A stretch of 64,000 nt of DNA from NCBI RefSeq assembly GCF_003014715.1, contig NZ_PYAV01000010.1, forward strand, positions 1 through 64,000. Direction: 5' to 3'. This DNA is from Salsuginibacillus halophilus (GTDB taxonomy: Bacteria > Bacillota > Bacilli > Bacillales > Marinococcaceae). Of this stretch, positions 17,645-27,321 are shown piece after piece; within the stretch, counting starts at the first letter, position 1; the number at the start of each line of letters is the position of its first letter. Made by a program: the position numbers and the translations under genes. A model generated the notes under the pieces. The model saw only the letters and a list, made by a program, of their open reading frames with translations, was not told where the DNA came from and did not search any database.

Positions 17645-17680
17645 GAAGCGCCGTCTGCAGTATGCAGGCGGCGCTTCGTT
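17645..17680. terminator. Bidirectional terminator between GbsR and DUF779 genes
   Basis: A 15-bp stem (GAAGCGCCGTCTGCA with TGCAGGCGGCGCTTC, one G-T) and a very short loop, followed by GTTT. Serves two convergent genes. Confidence 0.8.
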
Positions 17681-17689
17681 TACCTATTT

Positions 17690-18040
17690 TTACAGTTGTT
17701 TCAATTCTTCATCTTCAAAAACGCGCGAACGGGTGAAAAAGCGGACGCCTTCAGGACCTTCGAGAGAAAACATACCACCGCGGCCATCAACGACATCGAT
17801 AATCAGCTGCGTATGCTTCCAGGCATTGTATTGATCGGCGGAAATGTAAAATGGGGCTCCGCCGATTTCACCAAGGTAAACGTCTTGTTCTCCGACACGC
17901 AGTTCTCCATCAGGATAGCACATCGGGGAACTGCCATCACAGCACCCGCCGGATTGGTGAAACATCAGCGGGCCATGTCGCCCTTTTAGCTTTTCAATGA
18001 GCGCCACAGCTTCGTCTGTAGCTGTCACACGTTCAACCAT
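17690..18040 (-). CDS. DUF779 protein, aldehyde dehydrogenase partner
   Basis: 116-aa soluble protein with the Cys-rich DUF779 signature (HQSGGCCDGSSPMCY) and GAPFYISADQYNAWKHTQLIIDVV. DUF779 genes recur beside acetaldehyde dehydrogenases of the ExaC/AcoD type. Here the gene starts 17 bases after the aldehyde dehydrogenase stop, in one operon. The conserved Cys residues suggest metal binding or a redox role, not proven. AGGAGG lies about 11 bases before the ATG. Confidence 0.85.
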   Translation of the reverse strand: MVERVTATDEAVALIEKLKGRHGPLMFHQSGGCCDGSSPMCYPDGELRVGEQDVYLGEIGGAPFYISADQYNAWKHTQLIIDVVDGRGGMFSLEGPEGVRFFTRSRVFEDEELKQL

Positions 18041-18057
18041 GCAGCACCACGCCTCCT

Positions 18058-19578
18058 TTAAAAGAGTCCCATCGGTTTTTCCCCGTAGCTGACGAGGAGA
18101 TTTTTCGTCTGTTGATAATGATCAAGCATCATGAGGTGGTTTTCCCGACCAATCCCTGATTTTTTATACCCGCCAAACGCTGCATGAGCCGGGTAGTCGT
18201 GATAGCAGTTCGTCCAGACGCGGCCGGCTTCAATATTGCGCCCGAAGCGGTAAGCTGTGTTAATATTACGTGACCATACCCCGGCGCCTAAGCCGTATAA
18301 TGTATCATTTGCAATTCGAAGGGCTTCATCATGATCTTTAAAAGATGTAACTGAAACGACCGGACCGAAAATTTCTTCTTGGAAGATCCGCATTTGATTA
18401 TTGCCTTCAAATACGGTTGGCTGCACGTAATAACCACCGGAAAGGTTACCATCGAGCTTCATTGACTCACCGCCGGTTAACACTTTGGCACCTTCCTGTT
18501 TGCCGATATCAAGGTAGGAAACGATTTTATCCATTTGTTCTTTGGATGCTTGAGCTCCCATCATCGTATCTGTATCAAGTGGATCGCCTACTGTAATTTT
18601 ATTAACCCGGTCAATGGCTTTTTGCATGAAGTCGTCATAAATCGATTCATGCACTAAAGCGCGTGATGGACAAGTACACACTTCACCTTGGTTTAAAGCA
18701 AAGAGAGAAAATCCTTCCAATGCTTTTTCTAAAAAGTCATCGTTTTTATCCATGACGTCTTCAAAGAATAGGTTTGGTGATTTGCCGCCGAGCTCCAGCG
18801 TAACAGGAATGATATTTTCAGAAGCATACTGCATAATTAAGCGTCCTGTGGTTGTCTCACCGGTGAAGGCAACCTTGTCGACCCGGGGGCTTGAAGCAAG
18901 GGGTTTACCGGCTTCAACGCCGAAACCGCTCACTACGTTAAGCACACCGTCCGGGAGCAGATCCTGGACTAATTCAAGCCATACATAAATCGAAGCTGGC
19001 GTTTGTTCTGCAGGTTTAATGACGACGGCATTGCCTGCTGCAAGCGCCGGTGCAATTTTCCATGCGGACATGAGTAATGGAAAATTCCACGGAATGATCT
19101 GGCCTACAACACCGATCGGTTCATGGAAATGATAAGCTACGGTATCCTCGTTAATCTGGCTTAAACTTCCTTCTTGGCTGCGAATCGCTGCGGCAAAGTA
19201 GCGGTAGTGATCAATCGCAAGTGGTACATCAGCTGCAAGTGTTTCACGAACCGGCTTCCCGTTGTCCCACGTTTCAGCTACTGCTAGTTTTTCGAGGTTT
19301 TCTTCCATGCGGTCAGCAATTTTATTTAAAATGAGTGCACGTTCTGCCGGCGGCGTTTTTCCCCATGCTTCTTTTGCTTTATGGGCGTGTTCAAGTGCCA
19401 GTTCCACATCATCTTTTGTTGAACGGGCAATTTCACAGAAGACTTCGCCAGTGACAGAGGTAGTATTTTCAAAGTATTCGCCGTTGGCTGGTGGACGGAA
19501 CTCACCACCGATAAAATTATCGTAACGTTTTTTAAACTGAACAAGGCTTTCTGGACTGTTAGGCGCTGCATATTTCAT
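18058..19578 (-). CDS. NAD-dependent (acet)aldehyde dehydrogenase, ExaC/AcoD type
   Basis: Cytosolic enzyme oxidising short aliphatic aldehydes to acids, 506 aa, the full length for this class. It has the cofactor segment [19 protein letters not shown], the Glu motif [11 protein letters not shown] and the catalytic Cys in [14 protein letters not shown]. The DUF779 gene next to it supports the acetaldehyde-type assignment. I chose the ATG at 19578 with AAGGAGTG upstream; the frame could start at 19596 but without a site. A cre-like sequence 20-35 bases upstream suggests catabolite control. Confidence 0.92.
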   Translation of the reverse strand: MKYAAPNSPESLVQFKKRYDNFIGGEFRPPANGEYFENTTSVTGEVFCEIARSTKDDVELALEHAHKAKEAWGKTPPAERALILNKIADRMEENLEKLAVAETWDNGKPVRETLAADVPLAIDHYRYFAAAIRSQEGSLSQINEDTVAYHFHEPIGVVGQIIPWNFPLLMSAWKIAPALAAGNAVVIKPAEQTPASIYVWLELVQDLLPDGVLNVVSGFGVEAGKPLASSPRVDKVAFTGETTTGRLIMQYASENIIPVTLELGGKSPNLFFEDVMDKNDDFLEKALEGFSLFALNQGEVCTCPSRALVHESIYDDFMQKAIDRVNKITVGDPLDTDTMMGAQASKEQMDKIVSYLDIGKQEGAKVLTGGESMKLDGNLSGGYYVQPTVFEGNNQMRIFQEEIFGPVVSVTSFKDHDEALRIANDTLYGLGAGVWSRNINTAYRFGRNIEAGRVWTNCYHDYPAHAAFGGYKKSGIGRENHLMMLDHYQQTKNLLVSYGEKPMGLF

Positions 19579-19599
19579 AACATCACTCCTTAACAAAAA

Positions 19600-19613
19600 T
19601 GAAAGCGATTTCT
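19600..19613 (-). promoter_or_regulatory. cre-like site upstream of aldehyde dehydrogenase
   Basis: TGAAAGCGATTTCT matches the CcpA catabolite-responsive element (TGWNANCGNTNWCA) at all but the last fixed position and lies just before the ribosome site of the minus-strand gene. Confidence 0.4.
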
Positions 19614-19772
19614 TAAAACTTATTTTAGCACGTTTTCTTTTAGTTGGAAAACATAATCTATTATGAACAAAAGATGATTAAAGATGATCAAGAAGATTGC
19701 TTTAAAGTAAAAAAGAAATTAAAATTAACAATTACAAATTCTACTATTCAAATCAAGCAAAGGTGGTGGATC

Positions 19773-20735
19773 ATGAATCAGATAGGACAAATCATTCGTA
19801 AATATTTTGCAGTGCTCGTTATTGTTGTTTCGATCGTTGCTTTAGTGCAGCCGAATGCATTTATATGGATTGCGCCTTATATTAATTTGTTGTTAGGTGT
19901 CGTCATGTTCGGAATGGGGTTAACAATGCGCCCGGTTGATTTTCAAGCGGTAGCTAAAAAACCGCTCCCGGTATTTATTGGTCTAGCGGCACAGTTTGTT
20001 ATTATGCCGCTCGCAGCCTTTGTCATTGCTTATGCTTTGCAGCTGCCGCCGGCACTTGCGGCAGGTCTAGTACTTGTAGGGGCTTGTCCGGGGGGGACAG
20101 CTTCGAATGTGATGGTGTATTTATCACGCGGTGATGTTGCTGTATCTGTCGCCATGACAAGCGTTTCTACGCTGCTTGCGCCACTTCTCACCCCAGCTGC
20201 ATTTTTGTTACTTGCCGGGCAGTGGCTTCCGGTCAGTGCGGGGGATATGGTGGTTTCAATTCTACAAGTCATCATTGTTCCGATTGTGCTTGGAGTTTTG
20301 GTGCGCCGGACATTTCCAGATGCTGTTGAACGTTCGGTTGCAGCACTTCCGGTCGTTTCTGTCGCAGCAATTTTAGCGATTATTGCTGCGATTTTGGGCT
20401 TAAATCAAGAAGAAGTGCTTACAGGCTCTGCGCTCGTTTTTGCAGCGGTCATTTTGCACAACACTTTCGGATTGTTACTTGGGTATCTCACGGCAGTTTT
20501 CACCGGCTTAGATCGTACGAAGCGCCGGGCGATCAGTTTAGAGGTGGGGATGCAGAATTCCGGTCTTGCTGCTGGACTTGCAACAGCCCATTTAAATCCA
20601 CTCGCTGCGCTGCCGAGTGCAATATTTTCTGTATGGCACAACATTTCCGGTACGGCATTAGTGTCGCTATGGAATCGCGACCGTAAAAGCAAAGAAGGAG
20701 AAGGACTTGAAAATGAACACCCACCGAATAGTTAG
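19773..20735 (+). CDS. Bile acid:sodium symporter (BASS) family transporter
   Basis: Inner-membrane Na+-coupled organic anion transporter, 320 aa with about 9-10 helices. Family motifs are LLLGVVMFGMGLTM, VLVGACPGGTASNVMVYLSRGDVAVSVAMT and EVGMQNSGLAAGLA, which include the crossover sodium site segments. Bacterial members carry pantoate, keto acids or sterol-like anions; the substrate here is unknown. The ATG at 19773 follows AAAGGTGG; the open frame extends upstream to 19644 without conserved sequence. The aldehyde dehydrogenase operon is divergent. Confidence 0.9.
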   Translation: MNQIGQIIRKYFAVLVIVVSIVALVQPNAFIWIAPYINLLLGVVMFGMGLTMRPVDFQAVAKKPLPVFIGLAAQFVIMPLAAFVIAYALQLPPALAAGLVLVGACPGGTASNVMVYLSRGDVAVSVAMTSVSTLLAPLLTPAAFLLLAGQWLPVSAGDMVVSILQVIIVPIVLGVLVRRTFPDAVERSVAALPVVSVAAILAIIAAILGLNQEEVLTGSALVFAAVILHNTFGLLLGYLTAVFTGLDRTKRRAISLEVGMQNSGLAAGLATAHLNPLAALPSAIFSVWHNISGTALVSLWNRDRKSKEGEGLENEHPPNS

Positions 20736-20759
20736 GTGCTAAAAAATCATTCATAAACT

Positions 20760-20787
20760 AATGCTGCCCATAAAAGCGGGTAGCATT
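20760..20787 (+). terminator. Terminator-like hairpin at left edge of a repeat
   Basis: A 10-bp stem AATGCTGCCC/GGGTAGCATT with loop ATAAAAGC, lacking a T tract. It resembles, with loop inverted, the hairpin at 21305 on the other side of the inserted repeat. Confidence 0.6.
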
Positions 20788-20790
20788 AAA

Positions 20791-21305
20791 CTATCGACAA
20801 AGTACAAAACCAAACAATCACGGACAGCTTACTGCTCCGAGCCGCGGACTGCCGCATGAAGATGACAAAAAACTGAATCATGAATGTAACCTTCACGCCA
20901 GACGGACGCTTTCCCGAGGGCTTGGCTTCAGCTAACTTGTTCGAATAAAAACCAATCGAACAAGTGGATCTTCAGCCTGCGCTTAATCCTCTGGGAGTCG
21001 CCGTCTTTCGTTTCGGTTACTTTTACATTTGTCTTTCGTGTATGGTTCGCTTGATCGTTTACAAAGCATCATGATGTAACTGATTCATGTAGCTATTGCT
21101 TGATCAAAAAGAACCTCTACAATGCATGACCCTCAAATGATGCTAGGCTGACGAGCACCGGCGGCGACGCCACCAGGAACAGCGCGAGCCGAAAATCCCG
21201 CAGGCAGTGGTTTTCTGCCGAGGAAGTTGAGGCCGTGCCTGGGGCAAGCGTCCGCCGAAAAGCGACGTCAGCCCCCGCTTTTCTAAAAAGCATGTCTACA
21301 CGCTG
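20791..21305 (+). repeat. Family A MITE-like repeat, long copy
   Basis: About 515 bases of non-coding DNA filling most of a 606-base gap. The left end CTATCGACAAAGTAC and right end TGTCTACACGCTG are inverted relatives (family terminal repeat about CAGnnTGTAGACAAA). Internal blocks match 55342-55942: CCAGACGGACGCTTTCCCGA, a region with CTTGTTCGA...TCGAACAAG that can form a hairpin, then TCTGGGAGTCGCCGTCTTT. The last 120 bases match 1-118. No transposase is encoded. Confidence 0.88.
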
Positions 21306-21332
21306 AGGCTGCCCACTTTTATGGGCAGCCTC
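21305..21332 (-). terminator. Hairpin at right edge of repeat, after P-type ATPase gene
   Basis: An 11-bp stem GAGGCTGCCCA/TGGGCAGCCTC with a 6-base loop. On the minus strand it follows the ATPase gene closely, but its expected T tract is missing because the repeat begins right behind it. Confidence 0.6.
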
Positions 21333-21341
21333 AAAAGTTAG

Positions 21342-24020
21342 CTATGCTTGTTTTCGTGCCATGATTTTTCGTGTGACTGTTTTTTCGATTTCAATAATAA
21401 TAAACGCTGCAGCACCCATGACTAATGGAATTAGCCAGTAAATGATTCCAATTGGCTTGGTTTCAAATGCTGTATTCATAAATGGAACGTAAAGAATGAA
21501 AGCCTGCAGCGCGATTAACACACCAGAGACGAGAAAAGCGACTTTATTTTTAAAGAAGTTGCGGTTAAAGGCAAAGCCCGTCTCATTTCGGCAATTAAAC
21601 AAGTGAAACATCTGCATTATCACAATGGTCTGCAGAACAATCGTATTTACTGTACTGCTGTCATAACCTTGTTGAATCAAGTTTAAATAAAAGATCATCG
21701 TTCCGCCGCCGATTAAGAGCGATACAAAAACGATCCTGAAAATGTAGTACGGTGTGAGTAATGGTGTATTTACATCTCGAGGCGGCCGCCTCATTGCCCC
21801 TTCCTCAAGCGGTTCAAAAGCAAGCGCAAGAGAAACTGTAACGGCAATGACCATATTCACCCACAAGATTTGAATCGGTGTTAAAGGCATCATTGCACCT
21901 AATAAAATGCTGATCATGATTAAAAAGGATTGGGCCCCGTTGGTCGGTAAAATAAACAAAATCGTCTTTTTTAAGTTAGAGTAGACCCGGCGGCCTTCTT
22001 CAACAGCGCCTTCGATTGTTTCAAAGTTATCATCGACAAGTACCATCTGCGACGATTCTTTTGCAACTTCTGTTCCTTTGACACCCATGGCAACACCGAT
22101 ATCTGCACGCTTGAGGGCCGGAGCATCATTGACCCCGTCACCTGTCATGGCAGTAACTTGATCATTTTCCTGCAGGGCTTGAACGAGCCGGAGCTTATTT
22201 TCCGGACTAGTACGTGCGAAAATATCATAAGTCATGACAGCTTCAGAGAGTTCTTCATCTGTCATCTGGTCAATTTCCCGTCCTTCGAGGCCTTTTTTGC
22301 CGTCCCCAATGGCAAGCTGCTCCCCGATGGCAATGGCGGTATCCTTATGGTCACCGGTAATCATTTTGACACGGATGCCAGCCTTCTGCGCGTCTTTAAC
22401 GGCTTCAATTGCCTCATCGCGTGGTGGATCAATGATGCCGGTTAAGCCGAGAAATTCGACGCCTTCTTCTAAATCTTCATGCGTGATTTCTGTTTTGTCT
22501 TGAGGAACCTTTTTCATACCTGCACCAAGAACCCGTTCGCCTTGGGTCGTACGCTCTTTCATTTTATCTTCCCAGTAAGCTCTATCAAAATTGTTTTCGC
22601 CTTTTTCCGCCATATCAAACAAGCGGTCAGGAGCTCCTTTAATATAAATGATTTTTTCATCTTCTCGCTCGGTTAGCACAGCCATGTACTTATATTCAGA
22701 ATCAAATGGAATTTTTGATTCAACCTCGCGGCGAGGGATATCAACATCAATTTTTGCAGCTAGTGTAAGCAGGCAGCCCTCGGTTGGCTCACCGTTAATC
22801 GTCCACTGCCCATCATCCTGCTCACGTAGTACAGCGTCATTACACGTGATCATCGCTTCAGCTAAAGTTAATAAAGCAGGATGCTTTTCGTCATCGATCT
22901 CTTCGCCGTTTTGTTGTAAAGCGCCTTCAGGGGCGTAGCCGGTCCCTGTGACTTTATACTCGTCCTGTCTTGTAATGACTTGGGTGACAGTCATTTCATT
23001 TTTCGTTAATGTCCCTGTTTTGTCAGAAGAAATGACAGATACAGCACCAAGTGTTTCGACAGAAGGAAGGTTACGCACAATGGCGTTGCGCTTTGCCATG
23101 TTTTGCACGCCAAGGGCAAGAATGATTGAAATAATTGCCGGCAGGCCTTCCGGAATAGCGGCAACAGCAAGTCCGATGATCGACATTAACAATTCAAAAG
23201 GTCCGTAGTCACGGACAAACAGCCCGAACATATACATGACGACCGAAGCGAGGAGAATGAAGACAGCGACTTGTTTGCCGAAGCGGTCCGTCTGCTTCAT
23301 CAGTGGTGTTTTTAATTCTTCAACTTCGGAAATTGAGGAGTTAATTTTACCAATTTCAGTATGTTCGCCGGTAGCGACAACAATGCCAGCACCACTACCA
23401 GAAGTAACTGATGTACCTGAAAAAGCCATGTTAATTTGGTCGCCGATCACAAGGTCAGACGATAAAACGTCCGTTTGCTTTTCCGTAGAAGTTGATTCGC
23501 CGGTGAGTGCGGCTTCTTCCAGTTTTAAATTGTCCGCAGTAATCAGCCGTAGGTCAGCAGGAACTTTATCACCGGCGCTTAAGTAAACAATATCGCCTGG
23601 AACGACTTCAGATGCATCAACTTTCTGTCGTTCCCCGTTACGAAGGACATTTGCTTCAGGTGAGAGCATGTTACGTATGCCTTCAAGCGCCTGCTCCGCC
23701 TTACTTTCCTGGAAAAATCCGATACTTGCATTAATGACTGCCACAAGCAGGATGACAGCTGTATCAATGTAGTGACCGAGAAGAAAGGTGATAATCCCGG
23801 CAACAAGGAGGATATAAATTAGTACGTCATGAAAGTGCTTTAAAAACTTTATGAAGGTACTTTCTTGATCTGCTTCTGGCAGCTTGTTAAGCCCGTGCGT
23901 TTCGAGACGCTTCTGCACTTGTTCGTTGTTAAGCCCGTTTGTTTGATCAGTTTCTAAAGATGAGATCGTTTCGTCTAAGTTTTTGTCGTGCCATTGTGTA
24001 TGCTGTGATGATTCGTTCAT
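21342..24020 (-). CDS. P2-type cation-transporting ATPase (Ca2+-ATPase-like)
   Basis: Inner-membrane P-type ATPase, 892 aa, exporting cations at the cost of ATP. Visible are the cation N-terminal domain, actuator motif LTGESTSTEKQ, membrane helix 4 motif AAIPEGLPA, phosphorylation site SSDKTGTLTKNEMTV, nucleotide motifs KGAPDRLF and MITGDHKDTA, and the hinge TGDGVNDAPALK. The C-terminal four helices contain ILWVNMVIAV. PEGLP and length place it with bacterial Ca2+/Na+-type P2 pumps; the ion cannot be fixed from motifs alone. Start at 24020 has GAGGTGG 7 bases upstream. Confidence 0.92.
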   Translation of the reverse strand: MNESSQHTQWHDKNLDETISSLETDQTNGLNNEQVQKRLETHGLNKLPEADQESTFIKFLKHFHDVLIYILLVAGIITFLLGHYIDTAVILLVAVINASIGFFQESKAEQALEGIRNMLSPEANVLRNGERQKVDASEVVPGDIVYLSAGDKVPADLRLITADNLKLEEAALTGESTSTEKQTDVLSSDLVIGDQINMAFSGTSVTSGSGAGIVVATGEHTEIGKINSSISEVEELKTPLMKQTDRFGKQVAVFILLASVVMYMFGLFVRDYGPFELLMSIIGLAVAAIPEGLPAIISIILALGVQNMAKRNAIVRNLPSVETLGAVSVISSDKTGTLTKNEMTVTQVITRQDEYKVTGTGYAPEGALQQNGEEIDDEKHPALLTLAEAMITCNDAVLREQDDGQWTINGEPTEGCLLTLAAKIDVDIPRREVESKIPFDSEYKYMAVLTEREDEKIIYIKGAPDRLFDMAEKGENNFDRAYWEDKMKERTTQGERVLGAGMKKVPQDKTEITHEDLEEGVEFLGLTGIIDPPRDEAIEAVKDAQKAGIRVKMITGDHKDTAIAIGEQLAIGDGKKGLEGREIDQMTDEELSEAVMTYDIFARTSPENKLRLVQALQENDQVTAMTGDGVNDAPALKRADIGVAMGVKGTEVAKESSQMVLVDDNFETIEGAVEEGRRVYSNLKKTILFILPTNGAQSFLIMISILLGAMMPLTPIQILWVNMVIAVTVSLALAFEPLEEGAMRRPPRDVNTPLLTPYYIFRIVFVSLLIGGGTMIFYLNLIQQGYDSSTVNTIVLQTIVIMQMFHLFNCRNETGFAFNRNFFKNKVAFLVSGVLIALQAFILYVPFMNTAFETKPIGIIYWLIPLVMGAAAFIIIEIEKTVTRKIMARKQA

Positions 24021-24188
24021 AGGGCTTCCACCTCTCTACTTGCTAAGTACATTGTGAAGTTGTGGAACTTGAGTTCAATTGCAGCAAGTTCTTTAAAAAC
24101 TATTTTTCTCCTATAGTAACAATTGACGTTTTTGCCCTTTTTTAAACACGTTTCAGTTAAACCTAAGGGGGTATAATCGAATAAGCTA

Positions 24189-25373
24189 TTACACATACTT
24201 AGCTTCCGCTGAACGCCAGCCGAATATGCCAATACAAGCGACAGCTGCAAGCAGCGTAAATAAAAATGGTTCCCACGTACCGAAAAGGTCATATACCATT
24301 CCCATAGCAACCGGGCCAACGCTTGCAATTAAGTAGCCGAAAGACTGTGCCATCCCGGATAAACCGGCTGCGTCTCGGGCATTTGCTGCACGCAGGCCGA
24401 AAAATGTTAAAGCGAGACTAATCGCCATCCCTTGTCCAAGTCCGAGAAGAATGACACTAATGATAATGACAGGCAGGTTCAGTGCACTCAATAGACCTGT
24501 TAAGCTTAAAATATAAACGGTGCAGATCACACCGATGAGTGGTTTTTGATTTTTCAGCTTCTCAGCAATTAAAGGAACGGCAAAACTACCGGGGAGACCG
24601 ACAATTTGTAATAAAAACAACAGCCAGCCGGCAAAACTTAAAGTTAAGCCGAAAGATTGCAGTACGTCCGGGAGCCAAGCGATGACGTTGTAAAAAAGGA
24701 ACGATTGAAACCCCATAAATAATGTCACATACCAAGCAAGCGGTGAGCGCCAGAGGGAATAATTGCGCGCCACCGTTTCTGTTTGTTCAGGACGGTTATG
24801 AGTACCATAGTGTAAAATCTGCGGCAGCCATGTGAAAAGAGCTAAGACAGCTAAAATCCCCCATACAGCAAGTGAGCCGTTCCAACCGAGGCCGGCATTA
24901 TCAGCCAAAGGTACGCTGATCCCGCTAGCGATACTGGCCATCAGTGCCATACAGGATGTATATAAACTTGTCATCACTCCGACCTTGGCGGGGAAACTTT
25001 CTTTAATTAACCCTGGCAACAGCACATTCAGTACAGCGATACCGGTGCCGATAAAGGCGGTTCCGATTAAAATGGCAGGAACAAAAGGAGCAGTGCGGAT
25101 AAAGATGCCGGCACTTAGCACAATTAACGCAATAAAAAGCGCTGTGCGAAGCCCAACGCGCCGGCCGAATCTTGGAGCTGCAATTGAAAAAATGGCAAAG
25201 GCGATCAATGGGATTGTCGTTAAACTTCCGGCAGCGGCACTCGACATTCCAGTGTCTTCACGGATAAACGGAATGACGGGCCCGACAGCTGTAATCGCAG
25301 GGCGTAAATTAAAGGCGATGAAAATAATACCTGCAACAAACAAAATGAATTGAAAGCGTGAAGAAAGCTGCAT
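24189..25373 (-). CDS. MFS transporter, CynX/NimT family
   Basis: Inner-membrane major facilitator, 394 aa with 12 predicted helices. The opening NLRPAITAVGPVIPFI and the RRVGLRTALFIAL loop are typical of the cyanate/2-nitroimidazole permease group (B. subtilis YycB relatives). It is more likely an exporter or small-molecule permease of unknown substrate than a cyanate porter, as no cyanase gene is present. The ribosome site is weak (AAAGG about 12 bases upstream). It ends 168 bases before the ATPase start on the same strand. Confidence 0.85.
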   Translation of the reverse strand: MQLSSRFQFILFVAGIIFIAFNLRPAITAVGPVIPFIREDTGMSSAAAGSLTTIPLIAFAIFSIAAPRFGRRVGLRTALFIALIVLSAGIFIRTAPFVPAILIGTAFIGTGIAVLNVLLPGLIKESFPAKVGVMTSLYTSCMALMASIASGISVPLADNAGLGWNGSLAVWGILAVLALFTWLPQILHYGTHNRPEQTETVARNYSLWRSPLAWYVTLFMGFQSFLFYNVIAWLPDVLQSFGLTLSFAGWLLFLLQIVGLPGSFAVPLIAEKLKNQKPLIGVICTVYILSLTGLLSALNLPVIIISVILLGLGQGMAISLALTFFGLRAANARDAAGLSGMAQSFGYLIASVGPVAMGMVYDLFGTWEPFLFTLLAAVACIGIFGWRSAEAKYV

Positions 25374-25527
25374 ATATAGACGCTGCCTTTCTATGAAACA
25401 AATTAGTATTGCTTAACTAGCAATTTACTATAACACTACAGCTTGTACTTTTGATAAGCAAATCATAACGACCTTACATTTTTTGAAACGTCCAGGCGGA
25501 TTGCTACGTAAAAATGATATAGAGATA

Positions 25528-25855
25528 AGCGTGTAAACAAATTTTCAAGAAAAGCGTGGGCTGACGTCGCTTTTCGGCGGACGCTTGCACCCGGAGGGCA
25601 CAAGTGTGACATCGGGTTGATCTACGCTAAAGCTTGATCTCACCGTGTCTTCTTAGCCCCCGGCACGGCCTCAACTTCCTCGGCAGAAAACCACTGCCTG
25701 CGGGATTTTCGGCTCGTGCTGTTCCTGGTGGTGTCGCCGCCGATGCTTGTCAGCCGTCCGTCAGTAGTGTTGGTTACGTTCATGATTCGGTTTTTAATGG
25801 CAGCCCGCGGCGGTGCTGTCCGTGAATGTTAGGTTTGTACTTTGTCGACAGTCTG
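25528..25855 (-). repeat. Family A MITE-like repeat, internally deleted copy with 7-bp target duplication
   Basis: Reverse-oriented copy of about 328 bases. On the plus strand it begins AGCGTGTAAACAAA (family right end) and finishes with CTTTGTCGACAGTCTG (family left end), so both terminal inverted repeats are present. The middle block carrying CGGACGCTTTCCC is missing. It is flanked exactly by AGAGATA at 25521-25527 and 25856-25862, a perfect 7-bp direct repeat. The serine hydrolase ribosome site lies about 15 bases beyond the element. It occupies most of a 509-base gap. Confidence 0.85.
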
Positions 25856-25882
25856 AGAGATAAACTGGAAGAAGGTGTTATT

Positions 25883-27205
25883 TTGATTGAGCTGCTTTTT
25901 TTAGTGCTAATCATAGGGTTATTTATACAAGAAGCTTATCAATGGTTTGTTGTTAAAAAGCGAACGGTTATGTCGTATGTTCGATTGTCGGGTATTGTTA
26001 TCGCGGTAGGCTATATTGCTGTTTACAGCTATATTTACGGCAGCATTGATTGGACGAACAGTTTTTTAATAATATTAGCTGTTTTATTTATATTTAATGA
26101 AGAAAAAGGGCTGATTAGTAAATGGCTCCTTCGTGTATTCAGCGTTTTTTTATTTTGGCTTGGTGTGTCTCAACTTCATACGCAAGGTACGGCGAGCGAT
26201 GTGTTCAATTATTTCGCTGAAGATCCTGAGAGTGCTTCAATTGTTTACATAGAAGATGAAGAAGTTAAAGTTGCAGTGAATGAAAGTGAAGCACTTCCAA
26301 TGGCAAGTACATATAAAACCGTACTCGCCTTAACATTTGCTAAACAAGCGGCAAAAGGTGATCTGAATCCGGAAGAGAACGTATCTTTAAAAACACTTGA
26401 GCGTCTTCATATTCCAGACTCTGATGGCGGCGGCCACCAAGCCTGGCTTGATCAACTCTCTGACGAAACCAATGCAGCAGGGGAAGTTCGTCTGTTAAAA
26501 GTAGCTGAAGGTATGATGACTTACAGTTCAAATGCCAATACAGATTATCTTCTGCAGGAGCTGGGCACTGAAGAAGTCAATGGTGTGCTCGAGGATATGG
26601 AGATGCAACATCATACAAAGCCGCATCCTGTGGTAGGCTCTTTAATGCTTGCCGAACGTAAGCAGCAGGAGAACAGCGATGCTTCGGAGGAAGAGATCGC
26701 AGCGAGTTTAGCGGAGCTGAGTGAAGATGCTTACCGTGAAAAAGCTTGGGATGTGCACGCTGAACTGCTTGCAGAAGAAGCAGATTATGCACAGGAGTCC
26801 TTTCGTCAACCGCTTAAGCAGCAGCGCGTTTGGTCGGACCGGCTGCCGCAGGGAACAGCTGAAGAATATGCCAAGATGATGCAAGCTGTACAAAACAGAG
26901 ACCTGCCATTTCAATCTGATGAGGAGGTTTTGGCAAATCTGTTTGAATGGGAAAGCGCAGGAAGTCAGTTTCACGAATACTATACTCCTGTTGTCGGCGG
27001 TAAAGGTGGTTCCACAGCTTTTGTGCGTACAGAAGCTGTTTATGCAGAAAAAGGAGACGGCACAAAAATGCAGCTTGTTGTGTTATTGGATGACTTAGAA
27101 CGAGATGAACAACAAAGACTTAGCGGTGGCGTTTCTGACTTTGTGCAAGCAATGATTGAAGAAGAGGATTTTCGGCAAAACGTGATCGAACGTCTAGGGC
27201 ATTGA
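25883..27205 (+). CDS. Membrane-anchored serine hydrolase (class A beta-lactamase fold)
   Basis: 440 aa. Four hydrophobic helices in the first 100 residues anchor an extracellular serine-hydrolase domain with the class A triad: S-x-x-K in MASTYKTV (about Ser142, Lys145), SxN in MTYSSNANTDYLL, and KGG in VVGGKGGSTAF in place of KTG. This suggests a penicillin-recognising or cell wall enzyme rather than a proven beta-lactamase. I start at the TTG at 25883 with GAAGGTG upstream; the frame is open earlier but that part lies inside the repeat element. The promoter region has therefore been replaced by, or lies within, the inserted element. Confidence 0.75.
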   Translation: MIELLFLVLIIGLFIQEAYQWFVVKKRTVMSYVRLSGIVIAVGYIAVYSYIYGSIDWTNSFLIILAVLFIFNEEKGLISKWLLRVFSVFLFWLGVSQLHTQGTASDVFNYFAEDPESASIVYIEDEEVKVAVNESEALPMASTYKTVLALTFAKQAAKGDLNPEENVSLKTLERLHIPDSDGGGHQAWLDQLSDETNAAGEVRLLKVAEGMMTYSSNANTDYLLQELGTEEVNGVLEDMEMQHHTKPHPVVGSLMLAERKQQENSDASEEEIAASLAELSEDAYREKAWDVHAELLAEEADYAQESFRQPLKQQRVWSDRLPQGTAEEYAKMMQAVQNRDLPFQSDEEVLANLFEWESAGSQFHEYYTPVVGGKGGSTAFVRTEAVYAEKGDGTKMQLVVLLDDLERDEQQRLSGGVSDFVQAMIEEEDFRQNVIERLGH

Positions 27206-27321
27206 TAACAGTTGTGACAAAATCGTAGAAAAACCTTCACGGAGTTCTACACTGCATCTGGTTTCCATATGCTACAATCAACGTGTGTATTTAAGTTTAA
27301 CTGCAAAGGCGGTTTTTCAAC

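Noticed and set aside
20791-21305. Group II intron or structured ncRNA such as T-box or riboswitch
   Set aside because: No domain V/VI, reverse transcriptase or riboswitch core recognised; terminal inverted repeats and a target duplication in a sister copy fit a MITE better.
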